Assembly (NCBI GenBank): GCA_010672965.1
Contig: JAAHFN010000023.1
Span: 1-64,000 of the forward strand
DNA length: 64,000 bases
Source: Oscillatoria sp. SIO1A7
Lineage (GTDB): Bacteria > Cyanobacteriota > Cyanobacteriia > Cyanobacteriales > Laspinemataceae
Direction of reading: 5' to 3'
Below the pieces are notes generated by a model. That model was not told the origin of the DNA and did no database searches. It was given only the letters and a program-made list of their open reading frames with translations. Shown piece by piece: positions 17,161 to 24,889 of this stretch; position 1 is the first letter of the stretch, and each line of letters starts with the position of its first letter. A program made the translations under genes and the position numbers.

Positions 17161-18885
17161 TTGAAACCGCGCTCTAGCTACTGGCAACTCCTGCCCTACC
17201 TGCGTGCCCATTGGCAAACCATCGCTCGGGCTTTGGCTTGCACCTTGGGATTTACTTGTTTCTGGCCCATGCTAGTCCATCTCGTTGGTGAAATGGCGCG
17301 TTTCATCGGCCAGGGAGATGTAGTTGCCATTTCTCAGCTCGCCACTTTTGCTGCCTTCATCTTCATCATCCGAGGAGCCGTACAATACGGCCAAGATGCT
17401 TTGATGGCCAAAGCCGCCCTAGACATTTCCCTAGATTTGCGTCAAGACACCTGCGATCGCCTGCTGCGTTTGAACATCGGCTATTTTGCCACTGCCAAAA
17501 CTGGAGACCTATCCTATCGCCTTACAGAAGATATCGATCGCATCGGCGAGACAGTCAATAAAATTTTTCACCAGTTTATCCCCTGCATCTTGCAGTTGGT
17601 AGTATTGCTCGCCTACATGATCTCTCTCAACTGGCAATTAACTACAGCCACCTTACTCGTAGCACCGGCAATGGCAGTTTTGATTGGCTGGTGCGGAGAA
17701 CAGTTACGCATCTACTCTCGCCGCAGTCAAAATCGCATTTCCGATTTATCTGCCTTAGTGGCCGAACTTTTCAGCGGCATCCGTATAGTTCAGGCATTTG
17801 CGGCGGAAGAATACGCCCTAGAAAAGTTTCGTCGCTCTGCCGATCGCAACCGCAAAGCCAGATATTCTGCCGAACGCCTCAAAGCTCTGCAATTCCCGGC
17901 CATAGGATTTCTAGAAGCCCTGAGCATTCTGCTGCTATTTTTGCTTGGCGGCTGGCAAATTCGAGAAGGCAATCTGACGGGAACGGAATTTATTAGCTAT
18001 GGTGCGGCGGCGGCTTGGCTGATAGATCCGATTTCGATTACGACTAGCAATTATAATGAGTTTAAGCAAACTCAGGCATCCGCCGATCGCATTTTTGAGT
18101 TGTTGGCAATGAAACCAGCGGTGGCCGATAGACCTAATGCGATCTTCATGCCTAGGGTCAAGGGTTTGGTGGAATATCGAAATGTTACTTTTGGTTACGA
18201 TAGCGGCGAGCCAGTCTTGCAAAATCTTAGTTTATTGGCGAGGCCGGGAGAGGCGATCGCTCTTGTCGGTGCCTCCGGCGCTGGCAAAACAACTTTGGTA
18301 AATCTCCTGCCCCGCTTCTATGACGTTCAAGAGGGAGAAATATTAATCGATGGGATTAATATTAAAGACGTAACGACCCCGAGCCTGCGCCGTCAAATCG
18401 GGATTGTCCCCCAGGAAACCGTATTATTTTCTGGTACGATTGCCGAGAATATTGCTTTTGGTCGGACTAATTACGATATGGAAGCAGTAGAAGCTGCGGC
18501 GATCGCCGCCAACGCCCGCGAATTTATCGCCGCTATGCCCGATGGTTATTATACGCAGGTGGGAGAGCGGGGGATGAATTTGTCTGGGGGACAGCGGCAA
18601 AGAATTGCGATCGCCCGTGCTATTCTCCTCGATCCGCGCATTCTCATCCTCGATGAAGCAACTTCTGCTTTGGATTCCGAATCGGAAAATTTAATTCGAG
18701 AAGCTTTAGAACGACTAATGCGCGATCGCACGGTTTTAATTGTTGCCCATCGCCTAGCCACAGTTCGCCGCGCCCACAGCATTTTAGTCATAGAAGGCGG
18801 CCGGATTGTAGAATTCGGCACCCACGACGAACTCCTCGCCCAAAAAAAGCGTTATGCCCATTTTTATGCCCAGCAATTTTACTAA
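17161..18885 (+). CDS. ABC transporter, fused permease/ATPase (exporter type)
   Basis: 574 residues: an N-terminal six-helix membrane domain (about 20-310, ABC type 1) and a C-terminal ATPase (about 335-574) with Walker A GASGAGKTT, the Q-loop in VPQETVLF, signature LSGGQRQR, Walker B ILILDEA and the switch His in VAHRLAT. This half-transporter layout works as a homodimer and resembles the MsbA/HepA group exporting lipids, glycolipids or peptides. The start is a TTG (17161); no ATG or GTG fits upstream without losing the frame. The TAA stop is the first base group of a 98-bp tandem duplication. Substrate unknown. Confidence 0.9.
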   Translation: MKPRSSYWQLLPYLRAHWQTIARALACTLGFTCFWPMLVHLVGEMARFIGQGDVVAISQLATFAAFIFIIRGAVQYGQDALMAKAALDISLDLRQDTCDRLLRLNIGYFATAKTGDLSYRLTEDIDRIGETVNKIFHQFIPCILQLVVLLAYMISLNWQLTTATLLVAPAMAVLIGWCGEQLRIYSRRSQNRISDLSALVAELFSGIRIVQAFAAEEYALEKFRRSADRNRKARYSAERLKALQFPAIGFLEALSILLLFLLGGWQIREGNLTGTEFISYGAAAAWLIDPISITTSNYNEFKQTQASADRIFELLAMKPAVADRPNAIFMPRVKGLVEYRNVTFGYDSGEPVLQNLSLLARPGEAIALVGASGAGKTTLVNLLPRFYDVQEGEILIDGINIKDVTTPSLRRQIGIVPQETVLFSGTIAENIAFGRTNYDMEAVEAAAIAANAREFIAAMPDGYYTQVGERGMNLSGGQRQRIAIARAILLDPRILILDEATSALDSESENLIREALERLMRDRTVLIVAHRLATVRRAHSILVIEGGRIVEFGTHDELLAQKKRYAHFYAQQFY

Positions 18886-19078
18886 GATCGAATTTGGTTA
18901 ATTAACCTAATATCAAATCCGGTTGAATAACCTTGCCTTTCGTAGGGTGCGTTAGCGACAGCGTAACGCACCTGTAGGGCTAAGATCGAATTTGGTTAAT
19001 TAACCTAATATCAAATCCGGTTGAATAACCTTGCCTTTCGTAGGGTGCGTTAGCGACAGCGTAACGCACCTGTAGGGC
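18883..19078. repeat. 98-bp direct duplication starting at the ABC transporter stop codon
   Basis: Unit 1 (18883-18980) and unit 2 (18981-19078) are near-identical, starting TAAGATCGAATTTGG and containing the MITE-A left end TATCAAATCCGGTTGA plus GTAGGGTGCGTTAGCGACAG. The first three bases are the transporter stop codon, so the duplication took the gene end as its boundary. Confidence 0.85.
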
Positions 19079-19151
19079 TTGGTGCGTTACGCTGTCGCTA
19101 ACGCACCCTACAAGCTACTTATTTTTTTAGGGCATTTAACCGGATTTGATA
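19009..19151. mobile_element. MITE-A copy with long internal palindrome
   Basis: 143 bp between TATCAAATCCGGTTGA and TTAACCGGATTTGATA, flanked by TAA on both sides (19006-19008 and 19152-19154), the same 3-bp duplication as the copy in the toxin gene. Inside is an inverted repeat of about 30 bp, GTAGGGTGCGTTAGCGACAG... against its complement, with a TGTAGGGCTT spacer. It could fold as a strong hairpin downstream of the ABC transporter gene. Confidence 0.85.
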
Positions 19152-19167
19152 TAACAAGTCGATTCTT

Positions 19168-19430
19168 GCGTAGGACGGGCGTCCCCCCTACCAGTAAGTT
19201 ACAAAAAGATTTCTAACCAAGCCGTAGGACGGGCTTCCGCGAAGTCCCCCCTACCAGTAAGTTACAAAAAGATTTCTAACCAAGCCGTAGGACGGGCTTC
19301 CGCGAAGTCCCCCCTACCAGTAAGTTACAAAAAGATTTCTAACCAAGCCGTAGGACGGGCGTCTCGCCTGTCCCCCCTACCAGTCCTACCAGTCAGGGAC
19401 AGGCGGGACGCCCGCCCTACGCAGCGCGAT
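19168..19430. repeat. Tandem GTAGGACGGGCG / TACCAGTAAGTTAC repeats
   Basis: About four tandem units of roughly 60 bp containing GTAGGACGGGC, CCCCCCTACCAGTAAGTTAC and AAAAAGATTTCTAACCAAGC. The last ends in the palindromic GGACAGGCGGGACGCCCG that recurs at 6.4, 22.1, 35.5 and 45.95 kb. No gene. Followed by a short AAGCTAAGAACTCAAAACTC duplicate before the TPR-protease stop. Confidence 0.8.
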
Positions 19431-19518
19431 CGCATATATATAAGGTAGGCAAGGCACAGCCCGAATCAAAACTCTCAAGCTAAGAACTCAAAACTCTCAA
19501 GCTAAGAACTCAAAACTC

Positions 19519-21381
19519 CTACTCTAATTCTTTCAGCCGGTTAAGCGCGTCTTGGTAATACTTCTGGTTCCCTTCTTGCAAAAATAGGTCTGCGGCCTTC
19601 CGAAAATCTCCTATTGCTCCTCGTTTGTCTCCAGAATCACGACGCGCATTACCCCGGTTGTGGTAGGCTGAAGCATATTTGGGATTAATCTCGATCGCCT
19701 TATTGTAATCGGAAATAGCTCCTGCAAAGTCCTCTTGGTTAGCGCGGGCATTACCCCGGTTGTTGTAGGCATTAGCATTGTTGGGATTAATCTCGATCGC
19801 CTTGTTGTAATCGGAAATAGCTCCTGCAAAGTCCCCTTGGTTATAGCGGGCAACACCCCGGTTGTTGTAGGCATCAGCAAAGTTGGGATTAATCTCGATC
19901 GCCTTATTGTAATCGGAAATAGCTCCTGCAAAGTCCCCTTGGTCATAGCGGGCAATACCCCGGCTGCAGTAGGCAATTGCATCCTTTGGATTAATCTCGA
20001 TCGCCTTGTTGTAATCGGAAATAGCTCCTGCAAAGTCCCCTTGGGCTTTGCGGGCAATACCCCGACCGCCGTAGGCATAAGCATAGTTGGGATTAATCTC
20101 GATCGCCTTGTTGTAATCGGAAATAGCCCCTGCTATGTCCCCTTGGGCTTTGCGGGCAATACCCCGGTTGTTGTAGGCTTTAGCATTGTTATGATTAATT
20201 TCGAGCGCCTTACTGTAATCGGAAATAGCTGCTGCTATGTCCCCTTGGTCATAGCGGACAATACCCCGGTTTAAGTAGGCAATTGCATAGCTGGGATTAA
20301 TCTCGATCGCCTTGTTGTAATCGGAAATAGCTGCTGCAATATCCCCTTTGTTATAGCGGGCAATACCCCGGTTGAAGTAGGTTTCAGCATCGGTGGTACT
20401 GGCCTCGGGAGTTTTGCGGAGATCGCTGTCAAGATTGGGAGGTTTGGGGGGATAGCTGTTAAGATTGAGACGTTTGAGGCGATCGCTGTTAACCTCGGGA
20501 GTCCTGCTGCTCTTTTTGAAACGTAAAGCTACAGAAATGCCCTTAGTTGCTAGATAAAAAACAGACAGAACGCCGACAGAGCCCAGCAGTACCCAGAAAA
20601 AATTCAACCCCTCGGAATCTTTGGCTATCTCTGGGCTCGGTAGAGGTGCGGAAATAGCTGGCGGTGGCGCGATATTTATACCTTTTGGCTGCGACGCCAA
20701 AAACTTCTCAATGGGAATCCCCAAATTAATCTTATTTCCAGGGGTTTCGTCCCCGCGCCCGTGAATGCCAATTACCTTCCCTGCTTCGGAAAACACCGGA
20801 CCGCCGCTCATGCCCCGGCGAGTCAGACTGTCATATATAAGGGCATATCCGTCCCCCTGCTCTTGCCGACCGATAATGCTTCCTGCTGTCACCAAAATCG
20901 TGCGTTTTTGCAGTCCGGGGCTGGGCTCTGGCGCGCCAGCAATGTAAACGGTTTCCCCCCCAGTGACTTGCCGGGAATCGCCGAACTGCGCCAGCGAGTA
21001 AGTTTCGTCACTATTAAACTCGATTACTGCCAAATCCACCCCCGGCACGGGTTGGCTGATGTTGCCGAACTCTACCCGGTGTCGCTCCTCGTCGGCAGTA
21101 ATGACCAGACAAGTCGCCCGATTTTCAATGGCATTCTCGACTGTATGGGCGGCGGTGAGGAGGGAGTAAGTTTTGCCCTGGCGCTGAAAAATTACCCCAG
21201 ACCCGGACTGGCAGCCATCAATGCGCGCGGTGACAGCTTTGGCGATATCGCTAACTTCTTGGTAGGAAAGCGCCCAAGCAACTTGCGACTGCACCAGGAC
21301 AATCGCAGCACCGGCGATAATTCCAGAGAATTTCGAGCCAAACAATTTCGAGCCAAACAACTGCGCGCAATTACCAAACAC
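19519..21381 (-). CDS. Trypsin-like serine protease with membrane segment and TPR array
   Basis: 620 residues. A signal-like hydrophobic stretch (about 18-37) is followed by a trypsin-like protease domain with catalytic His79 (LLTAAHT), Asp116 (VDLAVIEF) and Ser192 (GMSGGPVF). A second transmembrane segment (about 260-285) precedes a Pro-rich linker and eight 34-residue TPR units (about 331-602, e.g. AISDYNKAIEINP). The topology suggests protease and TPR on opposite sides of one membrane, though this is inferred. The TPR units are almost identical at the DNA level. The start at 21381 overlaps the COP23 gene end by 11 bp; trypsin-TPR and COP23 pairs are common in cyanobacteria, so the two probably form an operon. 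Confidence 0.88.
   Translation of the reverse strand: MFGNCAQLFGSKLFGSKFSGIIAGAAIVLVQSQVAWALSYQEVSDIAKAVTARIDGCQSGSGVIFQRQGKTYSLLTAAHTVENAIENRATCLVITADEERHRVEFGNISQPVPGVDLAVIEFNSDETYSLAQFGDSRQVTGGETVYIAGAPEPSPGLQKRTILVTAGSIIGRQEQGDGYALIYDSLTRRGMSGGPVFSEAGKVIGIHGRGDETPGNKINLGIPIEKFLASQPKGINIAPPPAISAPLPSPEIAKDSEGLNFFWVLLGSVGVLSVFYLATKGISVALRFKKSSRTPEVNSDRLKRLNLNSYPPKPPNLDSDLRKTPEASTTDAETYFNRGIARYNKGDIAAAISDYNKAIEINPSYAIAYLNRGIVRYDQGDIAAAISDYSKALEINHNNAKAYNNRGIARKAQGDIAGAISDYNKAIEINPNYAYAYGGRGIARKAQGDFAGAISDYNKAIEINPKDAIAYCSRGIARYDQGDFAGAISDYNKAIEINPNFADAYNNRGVARYNQGDFAGAISDYNKAIEINPNNANAYNNRGNARANQEDFAGAISDYNKAIEINPKYASAYHNRGNARRDSGDKRGAIGDFRKAADLFLQEGNQKYYQDALNRLKELE
19600..20400. repeat. 102-bp coding repeats of the TPR array
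   Basis: Eight 102-bp units within the protease gene share runs such as TTGTAATCGGAAATAGCTCC and GGGATTAATCTCGATCGCC with few differences between copies. This indicates recent expansion or gene-conversion between units, so copy number may vary between strains. Confidence 0.85.
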
Positions 21382-21940
21382 TTTCTTTCAAGCCCGATCG
21401 CTCCACTAATGTTTCCAAAGGGACGATTTCTGGATTGCCGCCAGTTTCATCCACGGTACTATCCGTCCCTTTACCCTGAGTAAAGTTGGTCAATCTGGTC
21501 AGAACTTCGCTCGGGTTTTTGGCATTATCCTTTTTCAGGGTAAAGAGCATATTCTTAAGGTCGCACTGGGATTGTCCCGGCGTTAGATAGCAGACCACAT
21601 GGTAACCATTACTTACTTTTCCGGTCGTCAGCACCAAACTTCCCAGGCCGCCGCCATTGGCAGCCACAACATCGGTCAAGCGTTTGGACACGATTTCGCA
21701 GCGCTTTTTAGGGGTGTACTGAGGACCGAATTCAACGGTATTCCAATTGATAACGGGAACTTGGGATTTTTTCCTGCCCCGGCGAGCGATCGTTCCCCAG
21801 CCTTGCGCGGTGGTAACGCAATGGAAAGTGGTCGCCTCTACCGCCTGCGAAACCAGTGGCAGCGAACAGGCTCCCGTCCCCAAAACTGCAAACATGGCAG
21901 CCAGAACCTTGACCGCGTTCTCAAAAGTCTTCTCAGCCAT
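21371..21940 (-). CDS. COP23 domain-containing secreted protein
   Basis: 189 residues with a hydrophobic N-terminal segment containing TGACSLPL (about 20-28), which may be a signal peptide or lipobox, then a COP23 domain: FHCVTTAQGWGT, VINWNTVEFGPQYTPKKRCEIVSKRL and a closing HVVCYLTPGQSQCDLKNMLFTL. Four conserved-type cysteines are present in the mature part. COP23 was named for a circadian-oscillating, membrane-associated protein of Cyanothece; its function is not known. It sits directly upstream of, and overlaps, the trypsin-TPR gene. Confidence 0.85.
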   Translation of the reverse strand: MAEKTFENAVKVLAAMFAVLGTGACSLPLVSQAVEATTFHCVTTAQGWGTIARRGRKKSQVPVINWNTVEFGPQYTPKKRCEIVSKRLTDVVAANGGGLGSLVLTTGKVSNGYHVVCYLTPGQSQCDLKNMLFTLKKDNAKNPSEVLTRLTNFTQGKGTDSTVDETGGNPEIVPLETLVERSGLKESVW

Positions 21941-22039
21941 AGTCCTCCCCCGCTAAGTGCAATATTTTAATTTTAGGGCATTGGGAATTGGGCATTGGGC
22001 ATTGCAGGATAAGGGATTAGGGAGAGTTGTCAGTTGACC

Positions 22040-22200
22040 CTAAGCTTAGGACCTTGCGTAGGACGGGCGTCCCGCCTGTCCCGACAACCGGGGTACGGAC
22101 AGGCGGGACGCCCGTCCTACGCGAGAGGGGGACAGGCGGGACGCCCGTCCTACGCAAGGGAAAACCGGGGGTACGGACAGGCGGGACGCCCGTCCTACGC
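22040..22200. repeat. GTAGGACGGGCGTCCCGCCTGTCC palindrome cluster
   Basis: Four or so copies of the CGTAGGACGGGCGTCCC/GGGACGCCCGTCCTACG palindromic repeat in alternating orientation, separated by ACCGGGGTACGGA. It lies between divergent genes for COP23 and the kinase and is followed by CCAAATCCAAAATCCC tandem units. It can fold into several hairpins. Confidence 0.85.
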
Positions 22201-22241
22201 TCCAAAATCCCAAATCCAAAATCCCAAATCCAAAATCGACA

Positions 22242-23261
22242 ATGACAGGACAAATTCTCGGCGGACGCTACCGAATTCTCAAGTTTTTGGGTCAAGGGGG
22301 GTTTGCGGAAACCTATATAGCTGAAGACATACATCTGCCCGATCGCCCCCAGCATGTAGTTAAGAAGCTCCAGCCCTTGGGAGCAAATGGCGCGCCTCCC
22401 GATCCTGCGGTATTGCAAATCGCCCGGCGCCTCTTCGATAGGGAAGCCAAAGTTCTCTATCAACTGGGAAACCACGACCGGATTCCCAAATTGTTGGCGC
22501 ATTTCCAGGAAAGCCAAGAATTCTATTTAGTTCAGGAATTTATCGAAGGGCAAGACCTCAGTAGCGAAATCTGCCCGGGCAAGGTGCTGACCGAGGAAGC
22601 TGTGATTGACTTGTTGCGCAGCAGCCTAGAAGTATTGGTCTTCGTCCATCAGCACGATACTATTCACCGAGACATCAAGCCCTCGAATTTAATTCGCCGC
22701 GCCTCGGACGGTCGGATTGTACCGATTGACTTTGGCGCGGCAAAACAAATTAGCAGCAAAATAGCGATCGCTCTAGGTCAAGCGGCTCCTACGGTAATTG
22801 GCACTCCGGGCTATATGCCCAAGGAACAAGAACTGGGCAAGCCCGAACTCAGCAGCGATATCTATGCTTTAGGGATGACGGCAATTCAAGCTTTGACTGG
22901 GGTTCTGCCCGGGCAGCTACCTACGGATGCCGACGGCGAAATTATCTGGCAGAATCGGGCGCGGGTCAGCAACAAAATCGCAGCTATTTTAAGCAAAATG
23001 GTTCGCTACGACTATCGCCAGCGCTATCCATCGGCAATTGAGGTATTGGAAGCCCTAGACGCCCTGGATCCAAGGGTGGCTTCAGTTACGAAGAAAAGCA
23101 CAAAGCCAAAAAAGTCAAATCGACTTACCCTGTGGCTGTCTTTACTAGCGCTGCTATTTGCTACTGCTGCCCTTGGAATTACCATAACTGCGATCGTATC
23201 CGGCTCTGGGTTTATTGCCCCCAAGCAACCTAGAGAACAAAATAGAGATTGGGAGTGGTAA
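22242..23261 (+). CDS. Serine/threonine protein kinase (PknB-like) with C-terminal membrane anchor
   Basis: 339 residues. The kinase domain (about 10-275) shows the Gly-rich loop GQGGFAETY, catalytic Lys in VVKKL (41/42), HRDIKPSN (Asp144), DFG (163-165), and the activation-loop end GTPGYMPKEQ. Residues about 285-320 give a basic stretch followed by one transmembrane helix (LWLSLLALLFATAALGITITAIV); the rest is a short tail of about 15 residues. Most relatives carry a longer sensor or effector domain after the helix; here it is nearly absent, so this is a minimal membrane-anchored kinase. The start ATG follows repeat DNA with no obvious ribosome binding site. Confidence 0.9.
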   Translation: MTGQILGGRYRILKFLGQGGFAETYIAEDIHLPDRPQHVVKKLQPLGANGAPPDPAVLQIARRLFDREAKVLYQLGNHDRIPKLLAHFQESQEFYLVQEFIEGQDLSSEICPGKVLTEEAVIDLLRSSLEVLVFVHQHDTIHRDIKPSNLIRRASDGRIVPIDFGAAKQISSKIAIALGQAAPTVIGTPGYMPKEQELGKPELSSDIYALGMTAIQALTGVLPGQLPTDADGEIIWQNRARVSNKIAAILSKMVRYDYRQRYPSAIEVLEALDALDPRVASVTKKSTKPKKSNRLTLWLSLLALLFATAALGITITAIVSGSGFIAPKQPREQNRDWEW

Positions 23262-23284
23262 TTGATTTTTATACTTGTCATATA

Positions 23285-23422
23285 TATAGCGGTTCTCAAA
23301 TAAGTGTAAATTAGAAGTGTAGGGGCGACAGCATCCCCAAGACCATCTCTGCTGTAAAATGGGGATTATCGTATTGGGATGCTTCGCCCTAGACACCTCA
23401 CATCAATTTGAGAAACGCTATA
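23285..23422. repeat. MITE-C copy
   Basis: 138 bp between TATAGCGGTTCTCAAAT and ATTTGAGAAACGCTATA. Internal arms are GTAGGGGCGACAGCATCCC and GGGATGCTTCGCCCT. It lies between convergent kinase and Rpn-like genes. Confidence 0.85.
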
Positions 23423-23510
23423 AGAGGCGCGGCTCGTTGCCGATTCCGATTTCATCCAGAATCTTAAAGAAACCGCGCCTCCTTTACTCTGTTATTTTTC
23501 TAGAATAGCT

Positions 23511-24389
23511 CTACACTGCCATAGCCGGAACTGCAGCGATAAACTCTTCTAGAGATTCGACTTCCAGCAGCACCCCAACCAATTCTTCTAATTGTTCGGC
23601 GCTCAACTCAGCCAGGTCAGACTCTACGGAAGAAGGTAGCTCGCCAAACCGCCGCCGGAGCAAACGCTGTAGCGTCCGCAACACTCCTTGTTGCATTCCT
23701 TGTTGCATTCCTTGTTGCACTCCTTCTTGCAAAAACTGTTTGCCCCAGGGAGATTCTCGCAGGGCTTCTGATTCTAAACTCATAATTCGCTCCACCAAAT
23801 CGGTTCCCAATACAAATGTAGCAAAGATTCCCAAAATCCTTTTCAAATCCTGGATTTGCTCGGAAGCGGGCAGCTCTTCTACGGCTTCTACGGCCCGCTG
23901 CAATACCGATTCGCGATCGCCACCTTTCATCACCGGGGCTAATGGCAGCAGCGCGATTCCTTGCGGTTTAAACGCTTCTGCTACATCGACTTCCCAAAGA
24001 TTAATAACTCGGTAGTCTTGGCGCGCTTTTATGTTCATCAAGTCGGATTCGTAGCGGCTGCGTATCTTCCGAGGTATTTCTGGAGGCAAGATGTTGACTA
24101 CTACCGGATAGACTAACAAATTGTATTTTTCCTCTGCCAAACCTGCATAAGCCCGTATCCGCTTGGGCATCCGAGGATCCGGACGCATTTGGATTTCTGT
24201 CAGAAGCAAAAAATCCAAGCCTTTGCCATTGGAGGCTTTTAGCAATACGTCGTTCTCCCGGCTGACCAATTGGAATTCCGAACCGAGAATTTCTCGCGCT
24301 ACCGCGTTGGGCAAATTCGTCACCCATTTCACCCAGGCATCCGGTGCTAAACTAATTAACCTTTTGCTGCCAATATCTGCTTGAGCCAT
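23511..24389 (-). CDS. Rpn-like PD-(D/E)XK nuclease-fold protein with DUF4351
   Basis: 292 residues. The N-terminal half is an Rpn/transposase-31-like nuclease fold with the pattern LDFLLLTEIQ (about 59-68), acidic residues where PD-(D/E)XK enzymes bind metal. The centre is helical, and the C-terminus has the DUF4351 helical unit (RRRFGELPSSVESDLAELSAEQLEELVGVLLEVESLEEF). Between them lies a QQGMQQGMQQG repeat coded by a 12-bp tandem. Members are abundant in filamentous cyanobacteria and are annotated as recombination-promoting nuclease-like or DUF4351 proteins; their role here is unknown. Monocistronic. Confidence 0.8.
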   Translation of the reverse strand: MAQADIGSKRLISLAPDAWVKWVTNLPNAVAREILGSEFQLVSRENDVLLKASNGKGLDFLLLTEIQMRPDPRMPKRIRAYAGLAEEKYNLLVYPVVVNILPPEIPRKIRSRYESDLMNIKARQDYRVINLWEVDVAEAFKPQGIALLPLAPVMKGGDRESVLQRAVEAVEELPASEQIQDLKRILGIFATFVLGTDLVERIMSLESEALRESPWGKQFLQEGVQQGMQQGMQQGVLRTLQRLLRRRFGELPSSVESDLAELSAEQLEELVGVLLEVESLEEFIAAVPAMAV

Positions 24390-24889
24390 TAATAGTTTTA
24401 GGAATTGACTCTTCTATTTAATCATAAAAATGGCACAATCGTGCGTTAAGTCTATCTATTTTTATGCGAGCAATAACAGCGATCGCCCGTCAGTTTATTG
24501 TAGATATGCAACCTCCGTCATTAGCAGATTCGAGAATCTAAAATCTAAAGTCTAAAATAAGATTAATAGCCTAGTGGCGACTGAAAAGCACCGACTATCT
24601 CGGCTATTTTGCGAGCGATCGCCAGTAATTCCATCTCTCGCCAGCGCTTCCCGATAATTTGCAATCACCTTTCTATCGCATTACAAAATTGAAATGCTCC
24701 CGCTGACTGCTGACTGCTGACTGCTATAGCGTTTCTCAAATAAGTGTAATAAAGAATCAGACCCTAGAACTGTAGGGGCGACAGCATCCCTTCGACAATC
24801 TCGGGGCTCCTAACGGCAACCTTCATATTGGGATGCTTCGCCCCAGACATCTCACATCAATTTGAGAACCGCTATATATCAATAAAGCA
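24390..24889. other. Intergenic region with a MITE-C copy
   Basis: No gene seen. 24390-24470 is AT-rich and probably holds the Rpn-like gene promoter. A CAAAATTGAAATGCTCCC end of MITE-D type is at about 24684-24701, followed by CTGACTGCTGA tandem bits. A full MITE-C copy lies at 24725-24876, ending just before the channel gene stop. Confidence 0.6.
24725..24876. repeat. MITE-C copy
   Basis: 152 bp, TATAGCGTTTCTCAAAT to TTTGAGAACCGCTATA, with the internal arms GTAGGGGCGACAGCATCCC and GGGATGCTTCGCCCC. Confidence 0.85.

Noticed and set aside
19735-20274. Plus-strand frame opposite the TPR array
   Set aside because: Its periodicity mirrors the 102-bp TPR repeats of the real minus-strand gene.
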